DNA from: CAADGL01 sp964643885
Lineage (GTDB): Bacteria > Planctomycetota > Phycisphaerae > UBA1845 > Fen-1342
DNA length: 49,506 bases
Direction of reading: 5' to 3'
Assembly (NCBI GenBank): GCA_964643885.1
Contig: CAZXUI010000027.1
Span: 1 to 49,506, forward strand
The notes beneath the pieces were generated by a model. The model had not been told where the DNA came from. It saw only the letters and a list, made by a program, of their open reading frames with translations, and ran no database searches. Shown piece by piece: positions 34,442 through 43,724 of this stretch. Positions within the stretch are counted from its first letter, which is position 1, and each line of letters starts with the position of its first letter. The position numbers were made by a program, and so were the translations under genes.

Positions 34442-35263
34442 ATGATTCACCGACCCATGCATCCATCGGCTGTCTGCGGGACGCTGCTGCTGCTGCTGGC
34501 GTGTCCGGCCGCGCTGGCGCAACTGAAGGACCTGCACGGACCGCCGGCGGGCGACAACTCGAACGTGTGCGCGGTGCAGACCCTCGCCCGTGGCGAGGTC
34601 AGCGGCTGGGGCATGAGCACCCCCTATTTCCTCGGCGAAGATCTCGTGATTCGGGATTCGTCGTCGTGGCAGGCGTTCTGGGTCGAGCACTCGTCGCTCA
34701 ACACGCCGCCGCCGGAACCTCCCTACATCGACTTCTCGCGGCAGGTGGTGATCGCCGCGATCCAGGGTCCGCAGAGCACCGGTGGCGGGCCGAACATCTC
34801 GATCGTGCGGGCCGTTCGCGATCCGCTGCCGGGACCCAACGTGCCGCCCGGCGCCACGACCATTCTCATCGTCGACGATGAGCGGCCCGGCGATCGCGAC
34901 AACGTCTCGAACGCTTATCACATCGTCGCGGTGCCGAGCGAGTGCGTGGCGGCCGACGCGTCCGTCAGCTTTCGTCATGTTGCGCCCGTCCCGGGAACCG
35001 GCGTGCTGCAAGGGCGCGTCTTCGTCCCGGCCGATGCGACGCCGTGGCGGCCGATTCCGGGCGCAGTCGTGCGGCTCTATACCAGCAACAGCGCGCCGCG
35101 CATCTCGATCTCGGGGCACGACGGAAGCTATTTCTTCGTGAACGTGCCGCCCGGGTTGTATCTCGTGGATGCGGACAGCCCGCCCTACTACAGCGACGCG
35201 GTGACGGTGGAGATCGTGGCGGACCGGCTGATCGAGCGGGATTTCTATCTCGTGCCGCAGTAG
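34442..35263 (+). CDS. Secreted protein: PrcB-like domain plus carboxypeptidase-regulatory-like domain
   Basis: 273 residues; GGAGG lies 6 nt before the ATG. A signal peptide (CGTLLLLLACPAALAQ) is followed by residues about 60-170 that resemble the PrcB C-terminal domain (VIRDSSSWQAFWVEHSS, IDFSRQVVIAAIQG, TGGGPNISIV). Residues about 185-273 form a transthyretin/carboxypeptidase-regulatory-like beta sandwich (GVLQGRVFVPADATPWRPIP, SGHDGSYFFVNVPPGLYLVD). No protease domain is present. The PrcB assignment rests on pattern resemblance and is less certain than the beta-sandwich. Confidence 0.65.
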   Translation: MIHRPMHPSAVCGTLLLLLACPAALAQLKDLHGPPAGDNSNVCAVQTLARGEVSGWGMSTPYFLGEDLVIRDSSSWQAFWVEHSSLNTPPPEPPYIDFSRQVVIAAIQGPQSTGGGPNISIVRAVRDPLPGPNVPPGATTILIVDDERPGDRDNVSNAYHIVAVPSECVAADASVSFRHVAPVPGTGVLQGRVFVPADATPWRPIPGAVVRLYTSNSAPRISISGHDGSYFFVNVPPGLYLVDADSPPYYSDAVTVEIVADRLIERDFYLVPQ

Positions 35264-35289
35264 GCCGGGAATGCGATCCGACCGTCCGG

Positions 35290-35781
35290 TCAGGTCTCGC
35301 GCCGCCACGTGCCGGATCGCCCGCCGCTTTTCTCTTCGAGTTGAATCGGGCCGATGCGGATCTCGCGGCTGACGGACTTGCACATGTCGTAGATCGTGAG
35401 GGCCGCGACGCTCGCGGCCGTGAGCGCCTCCAGCTCGACCCCCGTCTTTCCCTCGACCCGCGCCTCGGCCAGGATGTGAACGCGGTCGGGCAGCTCCAGC
35501 GTACAGCGCACGTCGACGTACTCCGGCAGCAAGCCGTGACAGAGCGGGATCAGCTCGGAGGTGCGCTTCGCCGCCAGCACGCCGGCGAGCTGCGCCGCCG
35601 TGAGTGCGTCGCCCTTCCTGAGCGTCGCTTCCGCGAGCTGCCGCGCGGCCTCCTCGCCGATCACCACGACCGCGCTGGCGAGCGCCCGCCGCAGGCTGGT
35701 CTGCTTGGCCGACACATCGACCATGCGGACCTGTCCGGCCGAGTCCACGTGCGAGAGTCTCGTTTCGCCGCCCATGCTCAT
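35290..35781 (-). CDS. moaC: Cyclic pyranopterin monophosphate synthase
   Basis: 163 residues. MoaC converts the MoaA product into cyclic pyranopterin monophosphate, the first stable molybdenum cofactor intermediate. KRTSELIPLCHGLLPEYVDV and GVELEALTAASVAALTIYDM are diagnostic, and RIGPIQLEEKSGGRSG is the conserved C-terminal segment; the length is standard. Start: ATG 35781 (MSMGG) or 35775, both near a GAGG. moaA and other moa genes are not in the window. The PLP enzyme gene ends 29 nt upstream, suggesting an operon. Confidence 0.95.
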   Translation of the reverse strand: MSMGGETRLSHVDSAGQVRMVDVSAKQTSLRRALASAVVVIGEEAARQLAEATLRKGDALTAAQLAGVLAAKRTSELIPLCHGLLPEYVDVRCTLELPDRVHILAEARVEGKTGVELEALTAASVAALTIYDMCKSVSREIRIGPIQLEEKSGGRSGTWRRET

Positions 35782-35810
35782 ACCGCCTCGTCCGCCCCCC
35801 TGCCCCACTC

Positions 35811-36815
35811 TCAGGTACGGCTGCCCAGCAGTTCCTGCGGCCAGGCGAAGTCCGAGAACACGCCGCCCGTGTGCACGAAGACGACCGGCCGCGAGCGCCC
35901 CAGCTTTCCGTCCCGCACGCCGTCCACCAGTGCACAGAACGCCTTGGCCGTATAAACCGGGTCCAGCAGGATCGCCTCGCAGCGCGCCAGCAGCCGCAGC
36001 GCTTCGAGCGCCTTGTCGTAGAAGACCCCGTAGCCCGCGCCGATGTAGCCGTCGACGAATTGAAGCACGTTCTCGTCGAACTCGATCGGCAGGTGGTACT
36101 GGTCGATCGCCTCGCGGCAGAGCCGCCCGACTTCGCGGCGGTGATAGGCCACGTCGTCGCTGACGGGCACCGCCAGCAGGTTCCATTGATCGAGCCGGTG
36201 CAGCAGCTTGCCGAGCACGAGTCCCGCGTAGGTCCCGCCTGAGCTGACCGCCACGACCACGTCGCACTCGGTGACGCCGGCGGCGTGCAACTGCGTCGCC
36301 AGCTCGGCCGCCTGGCGGATGTAGCCCCAGCAGCCGAGCGGCTCCGACGCCCCGGCCGGCACGAAGCGCGGCCGCCGCCCCTGGCCGCGCAGCTCACCCA
36401 GCACGCGATCGATGATCGCGGTGCGGTCGGCGCTGTACTGTTCGCGCGGCCAGCTTCGCGTCTGGGCGCCGAAGAGCCGGTCGAGCAGGTGGTTGCCCTG
36501 AATCGCGTGCGGCGGCTGCGGCCGGAACAGCAGCTCGCAGCCCAGTCCGAGCCGGGCGCAGACCGCGGCCGTCGCGCGGCAGTGATTCGACTGGCAGGTC
36601 CCCTCCGTGACGATCGTGTCGACGCCCTGCGTGCGGGCGTCGGCCAGGATGTACTCGAGCTTGCGGACCTTGTTGCCGGAGAGCTCCAGCCCGGTCAGGT
36701 CGTCGCGCTTGAGCAGCACCGTCCCGGCGCCCAGGCTCGCCTCGAGCCTGTCGAGGCGCACCAGTGGCGTGGGCAGGCTGGCCAGCGGCATTCGCGGCGG
36801 CGTGATCACCGGCAT
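35811..36815 (-). CDS. PLP enzyme of the D-cysteine desulfhydrase / ACC deaminase family
   Basis: 334 residues. LLKRDDLTGLELSGNKVRKL contains the PLP-binding Lys in SGNKxRKLE, the mark of this fold-type II branch; EGTCQSNHCRATAAVCARLG and VSSGGTYAGLVLG (phosphate-binding Gly loop) support it, and VFVHTGGVFS is the usual C-terminal motif. D-cysteine desulfhydrase releases sulfide, pyruvate and ammonia; ACC deaminase opens the cyclopropane ring. Desulfhydrase is the commoner activity in bacteria, but motifs do not settle it. It is 29 nt from moaC. Confidence 0.88.
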   Translation of the reverse strand: MPVITPPRMPLASLPTPLVRLDRLEASLGAGTVLLKRDDLTGLELSGNKVRKLEYILADARTQGVDTIVTEGTCQSNHCRATAAVCARLGLGCELLFRPQPPHAIQGNHLLDRLFGAQTRSWPREQYSADRTAIIDRVLGELRGQGRRPRFVPAGASEPLGCWGYIRQAAELATQLHAAGVTECDVVVAVSSGGTYAGLVLGKLLHRLDQWNLLAVPVSDDVAYHRREVGRLCREAIDQYHLPIEFDENVLQFVDGYIGAGYGVFYDKALEALRLLARCEAILLDPVYTAKAFCALVDGVRDGKLGRSRPVVFVHTGGVFSDFAWPQELLGSRT

Positions 36816-36907
36816 GGCAGCATCCCTACCATTCTGTGGACACTCTAGCGGGCCGCACGCCGCGCGAAAAGCCGCCGCGGGTGTCGGCCGGCCCGATGCG
36901 GGCCGGA

Positions 36908-36913
36908 TATGAT
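36908..36913 (+). promoter_or_regulatory. -10 hexamer of the VWA gene, 6 nt from the start codon
   Basis: TATGAT followed by GAAGCG and the ATG at 36920. The spacing equals that at rsmE and the MOSC gene; no Shine-Dalgarno sequence fits between. Confidence 0.45.
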
Positions 36914-36919
36914 GAAGCG

Positions 36920-38080
36920 ATGCGAGCGCGATACTTCGAGTACAACGGCCGGCCGTTCCGCTTTCAGGGCGATCTGGACCTTGGCAGCGTCTTCGATTTC
37001 ATTCTCGCGTACGGCGACGAGGCGCTGCGGGCGCTGGCCGAGATGCAGCACGACCCGGAGCACTCCGACCTGCTCCAGCAGCTCCTGGACCAGGGCCTGC
37101 TGGAGAAGTTCAAGGGCCGCTTCCGCCTGACGCCGCGGGCGGCCAGCGCCATGCAGCGCAAGGCCCTGATGGAGGTTTTCTCGCATCTGCGCCGCGGCAC
37201 GCGCGACGGCCACACGTCGCCGGAGCACGGCGGCGACGGAGAGCGGCTGGAAGGCACCGTGCCCTGGCAGTTCGGCGACCCGATCAGCGAGATCGACGTG
37301 AGCGCGACGCTGCGCAACGCGCTGGCCCGGCGGGCGCGCGAAACCCCGGCCGAGGGTACTCCCCCGCCGCGCGTCCCGCTGGCGCTGCGGCCGGACGACT
37401 TCGAGCGCTTCAACGTCGAGTCGCGGACGAGCTGCTCGACCGTCGTGCTGATCGATCAATCCGGATCGATGGCCCGCTTCGGCCGTTTCGTGAGCGCGAA
37501 GAAGTGCGCCATGGCGCTGATGGCGCTCATCCGCCAGCGCTACCCGGCGGATACGGTCGACCTGGTCGGCTTCTACTCCGGGGCGGCCGCGATCGCCGAG
37601 GAGAAGCTGCCGCTGCTGATGCCCAAGCCGGTGACGACGTTCGACCCGGTCATCAAGCTCCGCGTGGCGCTGTGTCAGCTCGAGAAGGCCCCGCCGCACT
37701 TCACGAATCTGCACATGGGGCTGCTGATGGCCCGCCGCATCCTGGCCCGCCGCGGCGGCGAGAACAAGATGATCTTCGTCATCACTGACGGCCAGCCGAC
37801 GGCGCACATCCAGGGGGACTACGCCTACCTGCTCTACCCGCCGAGCAAGTCCAGCCACGTGACGACACTGCGCGAGGCGTACCTGATCGCCCGGAGCGGC
37901 GTGCGAATCTGCACATTCGCCCTGACGGACGACTACTGGGATATGGACTGGCTCGGCTTCGTCGATGACCTCGGCCGCGTGACCCGCGGCGTGACCTTTC
38001 ATACCACCAGCGGCGAGCTAAGCGCCTGCGTCATGGAGAGCTACCTGAGCGGCCGCCGCAGGAAGTCGTACATCGCCTGA
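36920..38080 (+). CDS. VWA (MIDAS) domain protein
   Basis: 386 residues from the ATG at 36920; an upstream ATG at 36836 has no support and lies in the intergenic region. Residues about 170-386 are a von Willebrand A domain: VVLIDQSGSM holds the DxSxS metal site (Asp179), IFVITDGQP the second acidic strand. The N-terminal ~165 residues are helical and include a charged, variable stretch. VWA proteins of this cytoplasmic type often work with a MoxR AAA ATPase as a metal-insertion or chaperone pair, but no MoxR gene is in the window. It has no signal peptide. Confidence 0.87.
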   Translation: MRARYFEYNGRPFRFQGDLDLGSVFDFILAYGDEALRALAEMQHDPEHSDLLQQLLDQGLLEKFKGRFRLTPRAASAMQRKALMEVFSHLRRGTRDGHTSPEHGGDGERLEGTVPWQFGDPISEIDVSATLRNALARRARETPAEGTPPPRVPLALRPDDFERFNVESRTSCSTVVLIDQSGSMARFGRFVSAKKCAMALMALIRQRYPADTVDLVGFYSGAAAIAEEKLPLLMPKPVTTFDPVIKLRVALCQLEKAPPHFTNLHMGLLMARRILARRGGENKMIFVITDGQPTAHIQGDYAYLLYPPSKSSHVTTLREAYLIARSGVRICTFALTDDYWDMDWLGFVDDLGRVTRGVTFHTTSGELSACVMESYLSGRRRKSYIA

Positions 38081-38330
38081 CGCGGCGCCGGCCCAGCTGC
38101 GTCGCAACTCGTTCCCCGGCGGCGCCCGCCACGCGCAATTCCGACCGGCCTTCGCCCCCGATGCACGCGGCCCGCAGCATTCGAACCGCCTCCTGCGGCG
38201 GCCCCGCGGCCGCGCCGGCCGATAGAGAGCTCGACGGACCGCACGCGGCCGGGCCCGCGCAGAGAGCGCTTCGCCCGGAGGCTGCTGCGGCCCCGAAGAC
38301 TGCATGCTCTGCTGGAGAGAGCGGGACGCG

Positions 38331-40427
38331 ATGAGACTGGGCCTGCGCGGCCATGCGCTTAGCTTCTGCATCACCCTCGTGCTGATGACGGCGACGACGG
38401 TGGGATCGGTGCTGATCTGGCAGCACCAGGGTGACTCGTTCCGTGCCATGCAGCATCAGGCGATCGTCTTCGCCCAGGCTGTGGGGCGGTCGGCCGAGCC
38501 GGCACTGCTGCTCAATGACCGCAAGGCGCTGGAGCACGTGCTCGAAGTCGCCATCGCCCACCCGGAGGCGACCCGAGCCGCCCTCTACAATGCGGCTGGA
38601 AATCCGCTCGCCACGCGGGTGGCCGAGAAATCGCGCCGCACGGGTTCGGACGCGGCACCCCGGATCGCCACGACGCGCCCGCACGAGACTGTGCCGGTCC
38701 AGCGGCCGCTCGAGGTCCCGACTGTCAAGACGACGGCCCGCATCCAGCCCGGCGCGATCGAGGTGCTTGTCCCGATCTGGCAGGTCAAGCGGGCGCTCTC
38801 GCTGGAACTGCTCGAGCTGGACCAGCAATCGCAGCCGGCGGCCAGCGAAAGGCCGATCGGATACCTGAAACTCGAACTGGCCCTGGCCGGGCTCCACGCT
38901 CAGCGGGCTGCGAGTGTCCTCTCCGGCGCGCTGCTGACCGTGCTCGTCAGTTCCGTCGCGATCGTGATGATCGTCATCGCGGTGCAGCAGATGCTCAACC
39001 CGCTGCGGGATCTGGCCGACGCCGCCCACACGCTCGCGAAAGGCGACCTGACGCGGCGCGCCCCGGCCCGCGGCGTGGGCGAGATCGGCGTGCTGGCCCG
39101 CACGTTCAACGAGATGGCCGACCAGCTCGAACGCAGCTACCAGTCCATCGAGCACACGGTTCGCGAGCGCACGCTCGAACTCGAGCAGCGGACGGCCGAG
39201 CTGGAGCGGGCCCGCATCCGGGCGGAAGCGGCCAGCCGGGCCAAGAGCGATTTCCTGGCGAACATGAGCCACGAGATCCGCACGCCGATGACCGCGATCC
39301 TCGGCTACGCGGAAGTCCTCGGCGATCCCGGCCAGTCGGACGAGCAGCGGGCGCTGGCCGTACAGACGATCCGCTCGAACGCGGGCCTGCTGCTGGGCAT
39401 CATCAACGACATTCTCGACCTGTCCAAGATCGAGGCCGGCCGGCTGGAGCTGGAGAAGATCACCACCTGTCCGACGCGGCTGCTGTACGAGGTGGAGTCG
39501 CTGATGCGGGTCCGGGCGCAGAGCAAGGGATTGACGCTGCGGCTGGAGTTCGACAGCGACATGCCGACCGAGGTGCTGACCGACCCGACGCGGCTGCGGC
39601 AGGTGCTGCTCAACCTGGTCGGCAACGCGGTCAAGTTCACCGAGAGCGGCGAGGTGACGATTCGCGCTCGGCTGATCGACGGGCTTCCCGCGGAAAAGGG
39701 CGGCGGGCCGCTGCTGCGGATCGACGTGTGCGACACGGGCGTCGGCATCCCACCGGATCTGGGCGCGAAGCTCTTCCAGCCCTTCACGCAGGCGGACGAG
39801 ACGATGACGCGGCGTTTCGGCGGCACGGGTCTGGGCCTGTCGATCAGCAAGCGGCTGGTGACGATGCTGGGCGGCGAGCTGACGTTCACGAGCGAGCCCG
39901 GCAAGGGCTCGGTCTTCACGGTCGAGCTGCCGGTACGTGCACCGGGCGGGTTGCGAACGATCGACCCGCGGCGGCTGCCGCCGCCGGCGAAGGCGTTTCC
40001 GGCGGAATCGACGATCGATTCGCAGGCACTGGCCGGCTGCCGCGTGCTGCTCGCCGAGGATGGCGTGGACAACCAGCGGCTGATCCGCCACTTCCTGACG
40101 CAGGTCGGGGCCGAAGTCGTGATCGCGCCGAACGGCGAGGAGGCCGTCCGCCGCGCGCTCGAGGCCTCCGGCGGCGGCGGCGCCTTCGACGTGATCCTGA
40201 TGGACATGCAGATGCCGGTGATGGACGGCTATGAGGCCACACGCACGCTCCGCCGGGAGACCTACAGCGGACCGATCATCGCGCTGACGGCCCACGCGAT
40301 GGCCGGCGCTCGCGAGCGGTGCATCGAGGCCGGGTGCAGCGACTACGCGACCAAACCGATCGACCGCGAGCGGCTGATTCAGCTTGTGCGGCGCTACCGG
40401 TCCCACGCGACGGCGGCGGCCGGCTAG
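38331..40427 (+). CDS. Hybrid sensor histidine kinase with receiver domain
   Basis: 698 residues from the ATG at 38331 (38304 is an in-frame alternative). Membrane segment 1 is at about residues 8-28, a periplasmic sensor region of ~165 residues follows, then membrane segment 2 (TVLVSSVAIVMIVIAV) and a HAMP domain. HisKA holds the phospho-acceptor His314 in NMSHEIRTPMTAIL; the ATPase domain has LLNLVGNAVKFTESGEVTI and GTGLGLSISKRLVTM. The C-terminal receiver has Asp625 in ILMDMQMPVMDGYEATRTL. No response regulator or Hpt gene is adjacent, so the output is unknown. It meets the transglutaminase gene tail to tail with a shared CTAG. Confidence 0.94.
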   Translation: MRLGLRGHALSFCITLVLMTATTVGSVLIWQHQGDSFRAMQHQAIVFAQAVGRSAEPALLLNDRKALEHVLEVAIAHPEATRAALYNAAGNPLATRVAEKSRRTGSDAAPRIATTRPHETVPVQRPLEVPTVKTTARIQPGAIEVLVPIWQVKRALSLELLELDQQSQPAASERPIGYLKLELALAGLHAQRAASVLSGALLTVLVSSVAIVMIVIAVQQMLNPLRDLADAAHTLAKGDLTRRAPARGVGEIGVLARTFNEMADQLERSYQSIEHTVRERTLELEQRTAELERARIRAEAASRAKSDFLANMSHEIRTPMTAILGYAEVLGDPGQSDEQRALAVQTIRSNAGLLLGIINDILDLSKIEAGRLELEKITTCPTRLLYEVESLMRVRAQSKGLTLRLEFDSDMPTEVLTDPTRLRQVLLNLVGNAVKFTESGEVTIRARLIDGLPAEKGGGPLLRIDVCDTGVGIPPDLGAKLFQPFTQADETMTRRFGGTGLGLSISKRLVTMLGGELTFTSEPGKGSVFTVELPVRAPGGLRTIDPRRLPPPAKAFPAESTIDSQALAGCRVLLAEDGVDNQRLIRHFLTQVGAEVVIAPNGEEAVRRALEASGGGGAFDVILMDMQMPVMDGYEATRTLRRETYSGPIIALTAHAMAGARERCIEAGCSDYATKPIDRERLIQLVRRYRSHATAAAG

Positions 40428-42019
40428 CGGCGTGATTGCTTCCGCTCAGCCGGGCGCGTCAGCGTCAGCTCGCCCTGGATCTCCCAGCCGAACGGCCCAT
40501 CGTCCGCCACGACGTGCAACCGGTACGGCTCGCCCGCGGCCATCTTCTCGAACTGGTCCGGCGGGATGTGCAGGTAGAACTCTCTGACGTCGCGCGCGAT
40601 GTCGACCCAGTAGCCTCGCGCAGCGAAGAGCCGGACGTCGTCCCGTCCCTCCGCGGTCGGGCGAAACTCCTTGTCGACCTTCTCGTAAAACTCCTGATAC
40701 TGCGAGACGCCCTGTCCCTCGAAGCCCTCCGCCACGTGCACGACGACGTGGCCGGCCGTCTGCGGATCGTCGAGCCGCATCCGTACGACCTCGTCTTTGT
40801 CCGGATCGTCGTACCAGTAGACGCGCGTGATCGTCAGCACGCGATGCTCGTCCTGCGGCGGCGGATTGTCGAGACGCGCGTGCGGGCCGAACCAGTCGGA
40901 AATCGAAACGCACGAGTACGGATTCGAATGCTCGAACACGTCCACGTCGCGCGGCCGCTTGCGCCGGCCCCACGCGATCAGGCCGGCGTTGGCGTGATCA
41001 TCGAACGTATGCACGTGCACCATCAGGCCGAGCGACTGCTCGTCGAGGATGTTCTGGCCGAGCCGATCGTAGTTGAGCCGCCGCCAGCGGCCGCCGACGT
41101 ACACCTCGTTGAACGTGTGGGAGGCCCATGAGTCCGCGAGCCGCGCCGTGCTTCGTTGCAGCATGCGGCGCACACGGTGATGGGTGAGCCGCTCCAGCAG
41201 CGGAACCTCGCACGGGTCCGACGCATCGATCACCGGCACGCAGACGACCGTCCGCGTCGGAATCCCGATCGCCTTCAGGCCCGTCGCCAGGTAGATCGCC
41301 GAGGAGGTGCACGTCCCGCGCCAGCGCGTCTCATACATTCCCTTGCCCAGCAGTTCGCGATTCCATTGCTCCTCCAGCGTCCGCCCGTTTGCATCAAGCG
41401 CCCGCTGCACTGCCGGCCGCATGTCCTGCGGGACGAAGGGTTCGCCTCCGGCAAAGTCCACCGCGAACGTCGTGAAGCTGTCTTCGAAGCGAGCCCGCTC
41501 AAGCAGCCACTTCGAGACGCGCTGCACGGTCTCGACGTCGGTGAGCTCCTCGATGTCGATCCCGTCGGCCGCGAGGGACTCGATCATCGACCGTCGCATC
41601 GGTTCGTCCCAGTTCGTCGTCACGCCCGGGCGAAGGTATTCGCGCGGCAACGCCGGGTCGCGTCGCCACGCCGGATTCGGCTTGATCGCGTCGCCGCACG
41701 TGTTGAACGGGTAGAGAATCACTTCGAGCTGAACGAAGTCCGCCCGTTGCTCGAGCACGCGCGCGTCCTGAAAGTCGTCGTGGACGGCCTCGGTGTTGAC
41801 CGGCGGCAGCACGTCGATCACCGCCCGGACAGTGTATGTGTACTCGCGCCGCTCGCGCCAATCCCCGTCCGGCACACCGTCGCCGTCGCTGTCCGCCCGC
41901 CGCGGGTCCGTCAGGTACTTGTGCGTTTCCTGGAAGTCGCCCAGTCCGTCGCCATCCGTATCGACCTGGGCGGCGGGCGCACCCGCCATCACCGCGAGCG
42001 CAAGTGCAAGGCGAATCAT
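40424..42019 (-). CDS. Secreted transglutaminase-like protein with thrombospondin-type-3 calcium repeats
   Basis: 531 residues; GGAGG lies 9 nt before the ATG. A signal peptide (IRLALALAVMAGAPAAQ) is followed directly by DTDGDGLGDFQE and DSDGDGVPDGD, two calcium-binding TSP3-type loops. The catalytic domain carries Cys237 in WRGTCTSSAIYLATGLKAIG, the His in SHTFNEVYVGGRW, and the Asp in RLNYDRLG, the papain-like transglutaminase triad. The C-terminal ~150 residues are a beta-rich domain. Bacterial relatives are often proteases or amidases rather than cross-linkers. The end of the gene shares CTAG with the histidine kinase gene. Confidence 0.87.
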   Translation of the reverse strand: MIRLALALAVMAGAPAAQVDTDGDGLGDFQETHKYLTDPRRADSDGDGVPDGDWRERREYTYTVRAVIDVLPPVNTEAVHDDFQDARVLEQRADFVQLEVILYPFNTCGDAIKPNPAWRRDPALPREYLRPGVTTNWDEPMRRSMIESLAADGIDIEELTDVETVQRVSKWLLERARFEDSFTTFAVDFAGGEPFVPQDMRPAVQRALDANGRTLEEQWNRELLGKGMYETRWRGTCTSSAIYLATGLKAIGIPTRTVVCVPVIDASDPCEVPLLERLTHHRVRRMLQRSTARLADSWASHTFNEVYVGGRWRRLNYDRLGQNILDEQSLGLMVHVHTFDDHANAGLIAWGRRKRPRDVDVFEHSNPYSCVSISDWFGPHARLDNPPPQDEHRVLTITRVYWYDDPDKDEVVRMRLDDPQTAGHVVVHVAEGFEGQGVSQYQEFYEKVDKEFRPTAEGRDDVRLFAARGYWVDIARDVREFYLHIPPDQFEKMAAGEPYRLHVVADDGPFGWEIQGELTLTRPAERKQSRR

Positions 42020-42332
42020 GCGTTACGACCTCCATGGCGAGGCGTGGCCCACCGCCGGCGCCGACCGGGGGGCGCTTGTGCTGCGTGCTGCGGCGCTGCC
42101 GGACGGCCCCGACCCTTTCCTGTATCAACGAACGGCGCCGCCGCGGTTATGCAAAACGTCCGGATTCCGGGGAATCAGCGCCCCCTCGAGCGGCCGGAAT
42201 TCCGGTTTCCGCTTTTCGGCGCCGACGTCGTGTTCCGGGCGGGAGAACGCGCTGCACCGACTCGGACGACGCCGCAGGGACGCGTCGCGGCGCGAACTCG
42301 ATGGAAATCTGCGAGCCGAAGGGAGATCTGCC
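42020..42332. other. Divergent intergenic region
   Basis: 313 bases between the transglutaminase and the dockerin-like protein genes. It contains a perfect 12 bp palindrome CCGGAATTCCGG (42194-42205) and no clear promoter or gene. Confidence 0.5.
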
Positions 42333-43097
42333 ATGTGTAGCCGAAACTTCTCGAGAATCTTTCGTACCGCCCGTTTGGCGGCCGCCGCCCTGCTGTCGCT
42401 GACGTCGGTGCCGGCCTGGTCGCAGGTGTGCACCGACTTCGACCCGCCGGCGGCCGGGTCGCCCTGGCCCTGTTGCGGCACGACCTTCATGTACGACGGA
42501 CTGACGTTTCGCACGACCGAGTTCTACTTTGTCGACGGCACGCCGACGGCGGGCGGCTTTGCGTCGGCGGTGAATGCCTGCAACGGCGCCGGCGGACATT
42601 CGCTGAATCTCAACAACGTCAACGTCGGCGTGCGGCTGCTGGATGTGCACGTGGACCGTGCCAAGCGGGTGCGCTTCTGGTACCGCGACCAGGGCGGCAA
42701 CGTGAACCTGTCGGTCAACGGCCAACTCGAATACGCCTTCGACGACTTCAACATGATTCCGCCGAACCAGTTTCATCCCGTCGGCGTTCATTACACGCAC
42801 ACGGGGGCGTTCGTGGGCGGGGCGTGGGAAGGCGAGGTGATCGTGACGGCGCTGCCGGGCCTGTGCATCGACCAGTTCAGCGTCGGCGGGCAGGAGTTCT
42901 GCCTGGATGACCTGTGCGTCCTGCCCTGCACGTGCGAGGGCGACTACAACGGCGACGGCAGGGTGGACTTCGACGACATGGTGATCCTGCTGGCGGCGTA
43001 CGGCGCGTCGGCCGAGGCGGACCACGACCACGACGGCGACACGGACTTCGACGACCTGGTCGAGTTTCTGGCGCACTACGGGCAGATCTGCCTGTAG
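42333..43097 (+). CDS. Secreted protein with C-terminal dockerin-like EF-hand pair
   Basis: 254 residues; the frame is open far upstream but the ATG at 42333 gives a signal peptide (LAAAALLSLTSVPAWSQ) with GGGAG about 8 nt before it. The middle (about 30-200) is a beta-rich, Cys-containing domain that I do not recognise. The C-terminus has two loops, GDYNGDGRVDFDDMVILLAA and DHDHDGDTDFDDLVEFLAHY, like dockerin type I calcium sites and common at the ends of planctomycete secreted proteins. No cohesin gene is seen in the window. Confidence 0.8.
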   Translation: MCSRNFSRIFRTARLAAAALLSLTSVPAWSQVCTDFDPPAAGSPWPCCGTTFMYDGLTFRTTEFYFVDGTPTAGGFASAVNACNGAGGHSLNLNNVNVGVRLLDVHVDRAKRVRFWYRDQGGNVNLSVNGQLEYAFDDFNMIPPNQFHPVGVHYTHTGAFVGGAWEGEVIVTALPGLCIDQFSVGGQEFCLDDLCVLPCTCEGDYNGDGRVDFDDMVILLAAYGASAEADHDHDGDTDFDDLVEFLAHYGQICL

Positions 43098-43283
43098 CCG
43101 GACGCGACAGAAGGCGGAGGTGGAGTGCGAGGGCGGGCCAGCGGGTCCGCCCTCGATCCATTCGGGCGCGTGCGGCGGCCGTGGCCGTCGGGGCGGCGCA
43201 GGCCTGTTGGTGCGTCAAGGGACGCACCCTACAGCGTCTCCCTGGCCGGTTTCGGTTTCCCGCAGCATTCGGCCGCGCCATAG
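43098..43283. other. Intergenic stretch with a hairpin repeat
   Basis: Holds a perfect hairpin GGTGCGTC-AAGG-GACGCACC (43209-43228). No gene is supported. Confidence 0.5.
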
Positions 43284-43724
43284 ACGCCCCCCCCCGGGGT
43301 CCGTGCACAGGCCGGCGTCGCCAGCACGCGAGGCGGAGTCATCACCGGTCATCGCTGGAATCCGCTCTCCCCCATCGTCTTGGGCACTGTCCAGTCGCCA
43401 TGGCTCTTAGTGGCGCAGACGTACTCGCTTTCTCCCGAAGTATCCGCCTATGCGAAAGAAGTGCTCGTATATGCATGGTGCCGTTCGGAGTATTCGCCGC
43501 CGCCTAGCCATGGGCACGTCCGCATTGTCACCGCAGACGGGCCAACGCAGTTCACCTTCCATCTCTATCTGTACCATTTTGCACGGGACTCGACAGCGTT
43601 TAATTCACAGACATTCTGGCTTCCCGTTACGACGGCGCGGGAGCTTCGTCTCGTTCACGACAGCGGCATCGGCATCGACACAAGTAACACGCTCATTCAG
43701 ATGCAACTCGTGGGGTGGCGATAA
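43284..43724 (+). pseudogene. Possible gene remnant or small hypothetical protein with atypical codon use
   Basis: The frame is open from after a stop at 43281 to the TAA at 43722-43724. The only plausible start is a TTG at 43380 (114 residues) without a ribosome binding site. The translation looks protein-like (WLLVAQTYSLSPEVSAYAKE, TFHLYLYHFARDSTAFNSQ), with aromatic residues evenly spread, but codons such as TTA, GTA, ACA, AAT and CTT are frequent, unlike the GC-ending codons of every neighbour. It may be an acquired gene or the 3' part of one that lost its beginning. I do not recognise it. Confidence 0.35.

Noticed and set aside
33485..36397. 970-codon open frame on the minus strand
   Set aside because: Runs across moaC, rsmE and other genes in the wrong frame; no recognisable domain.
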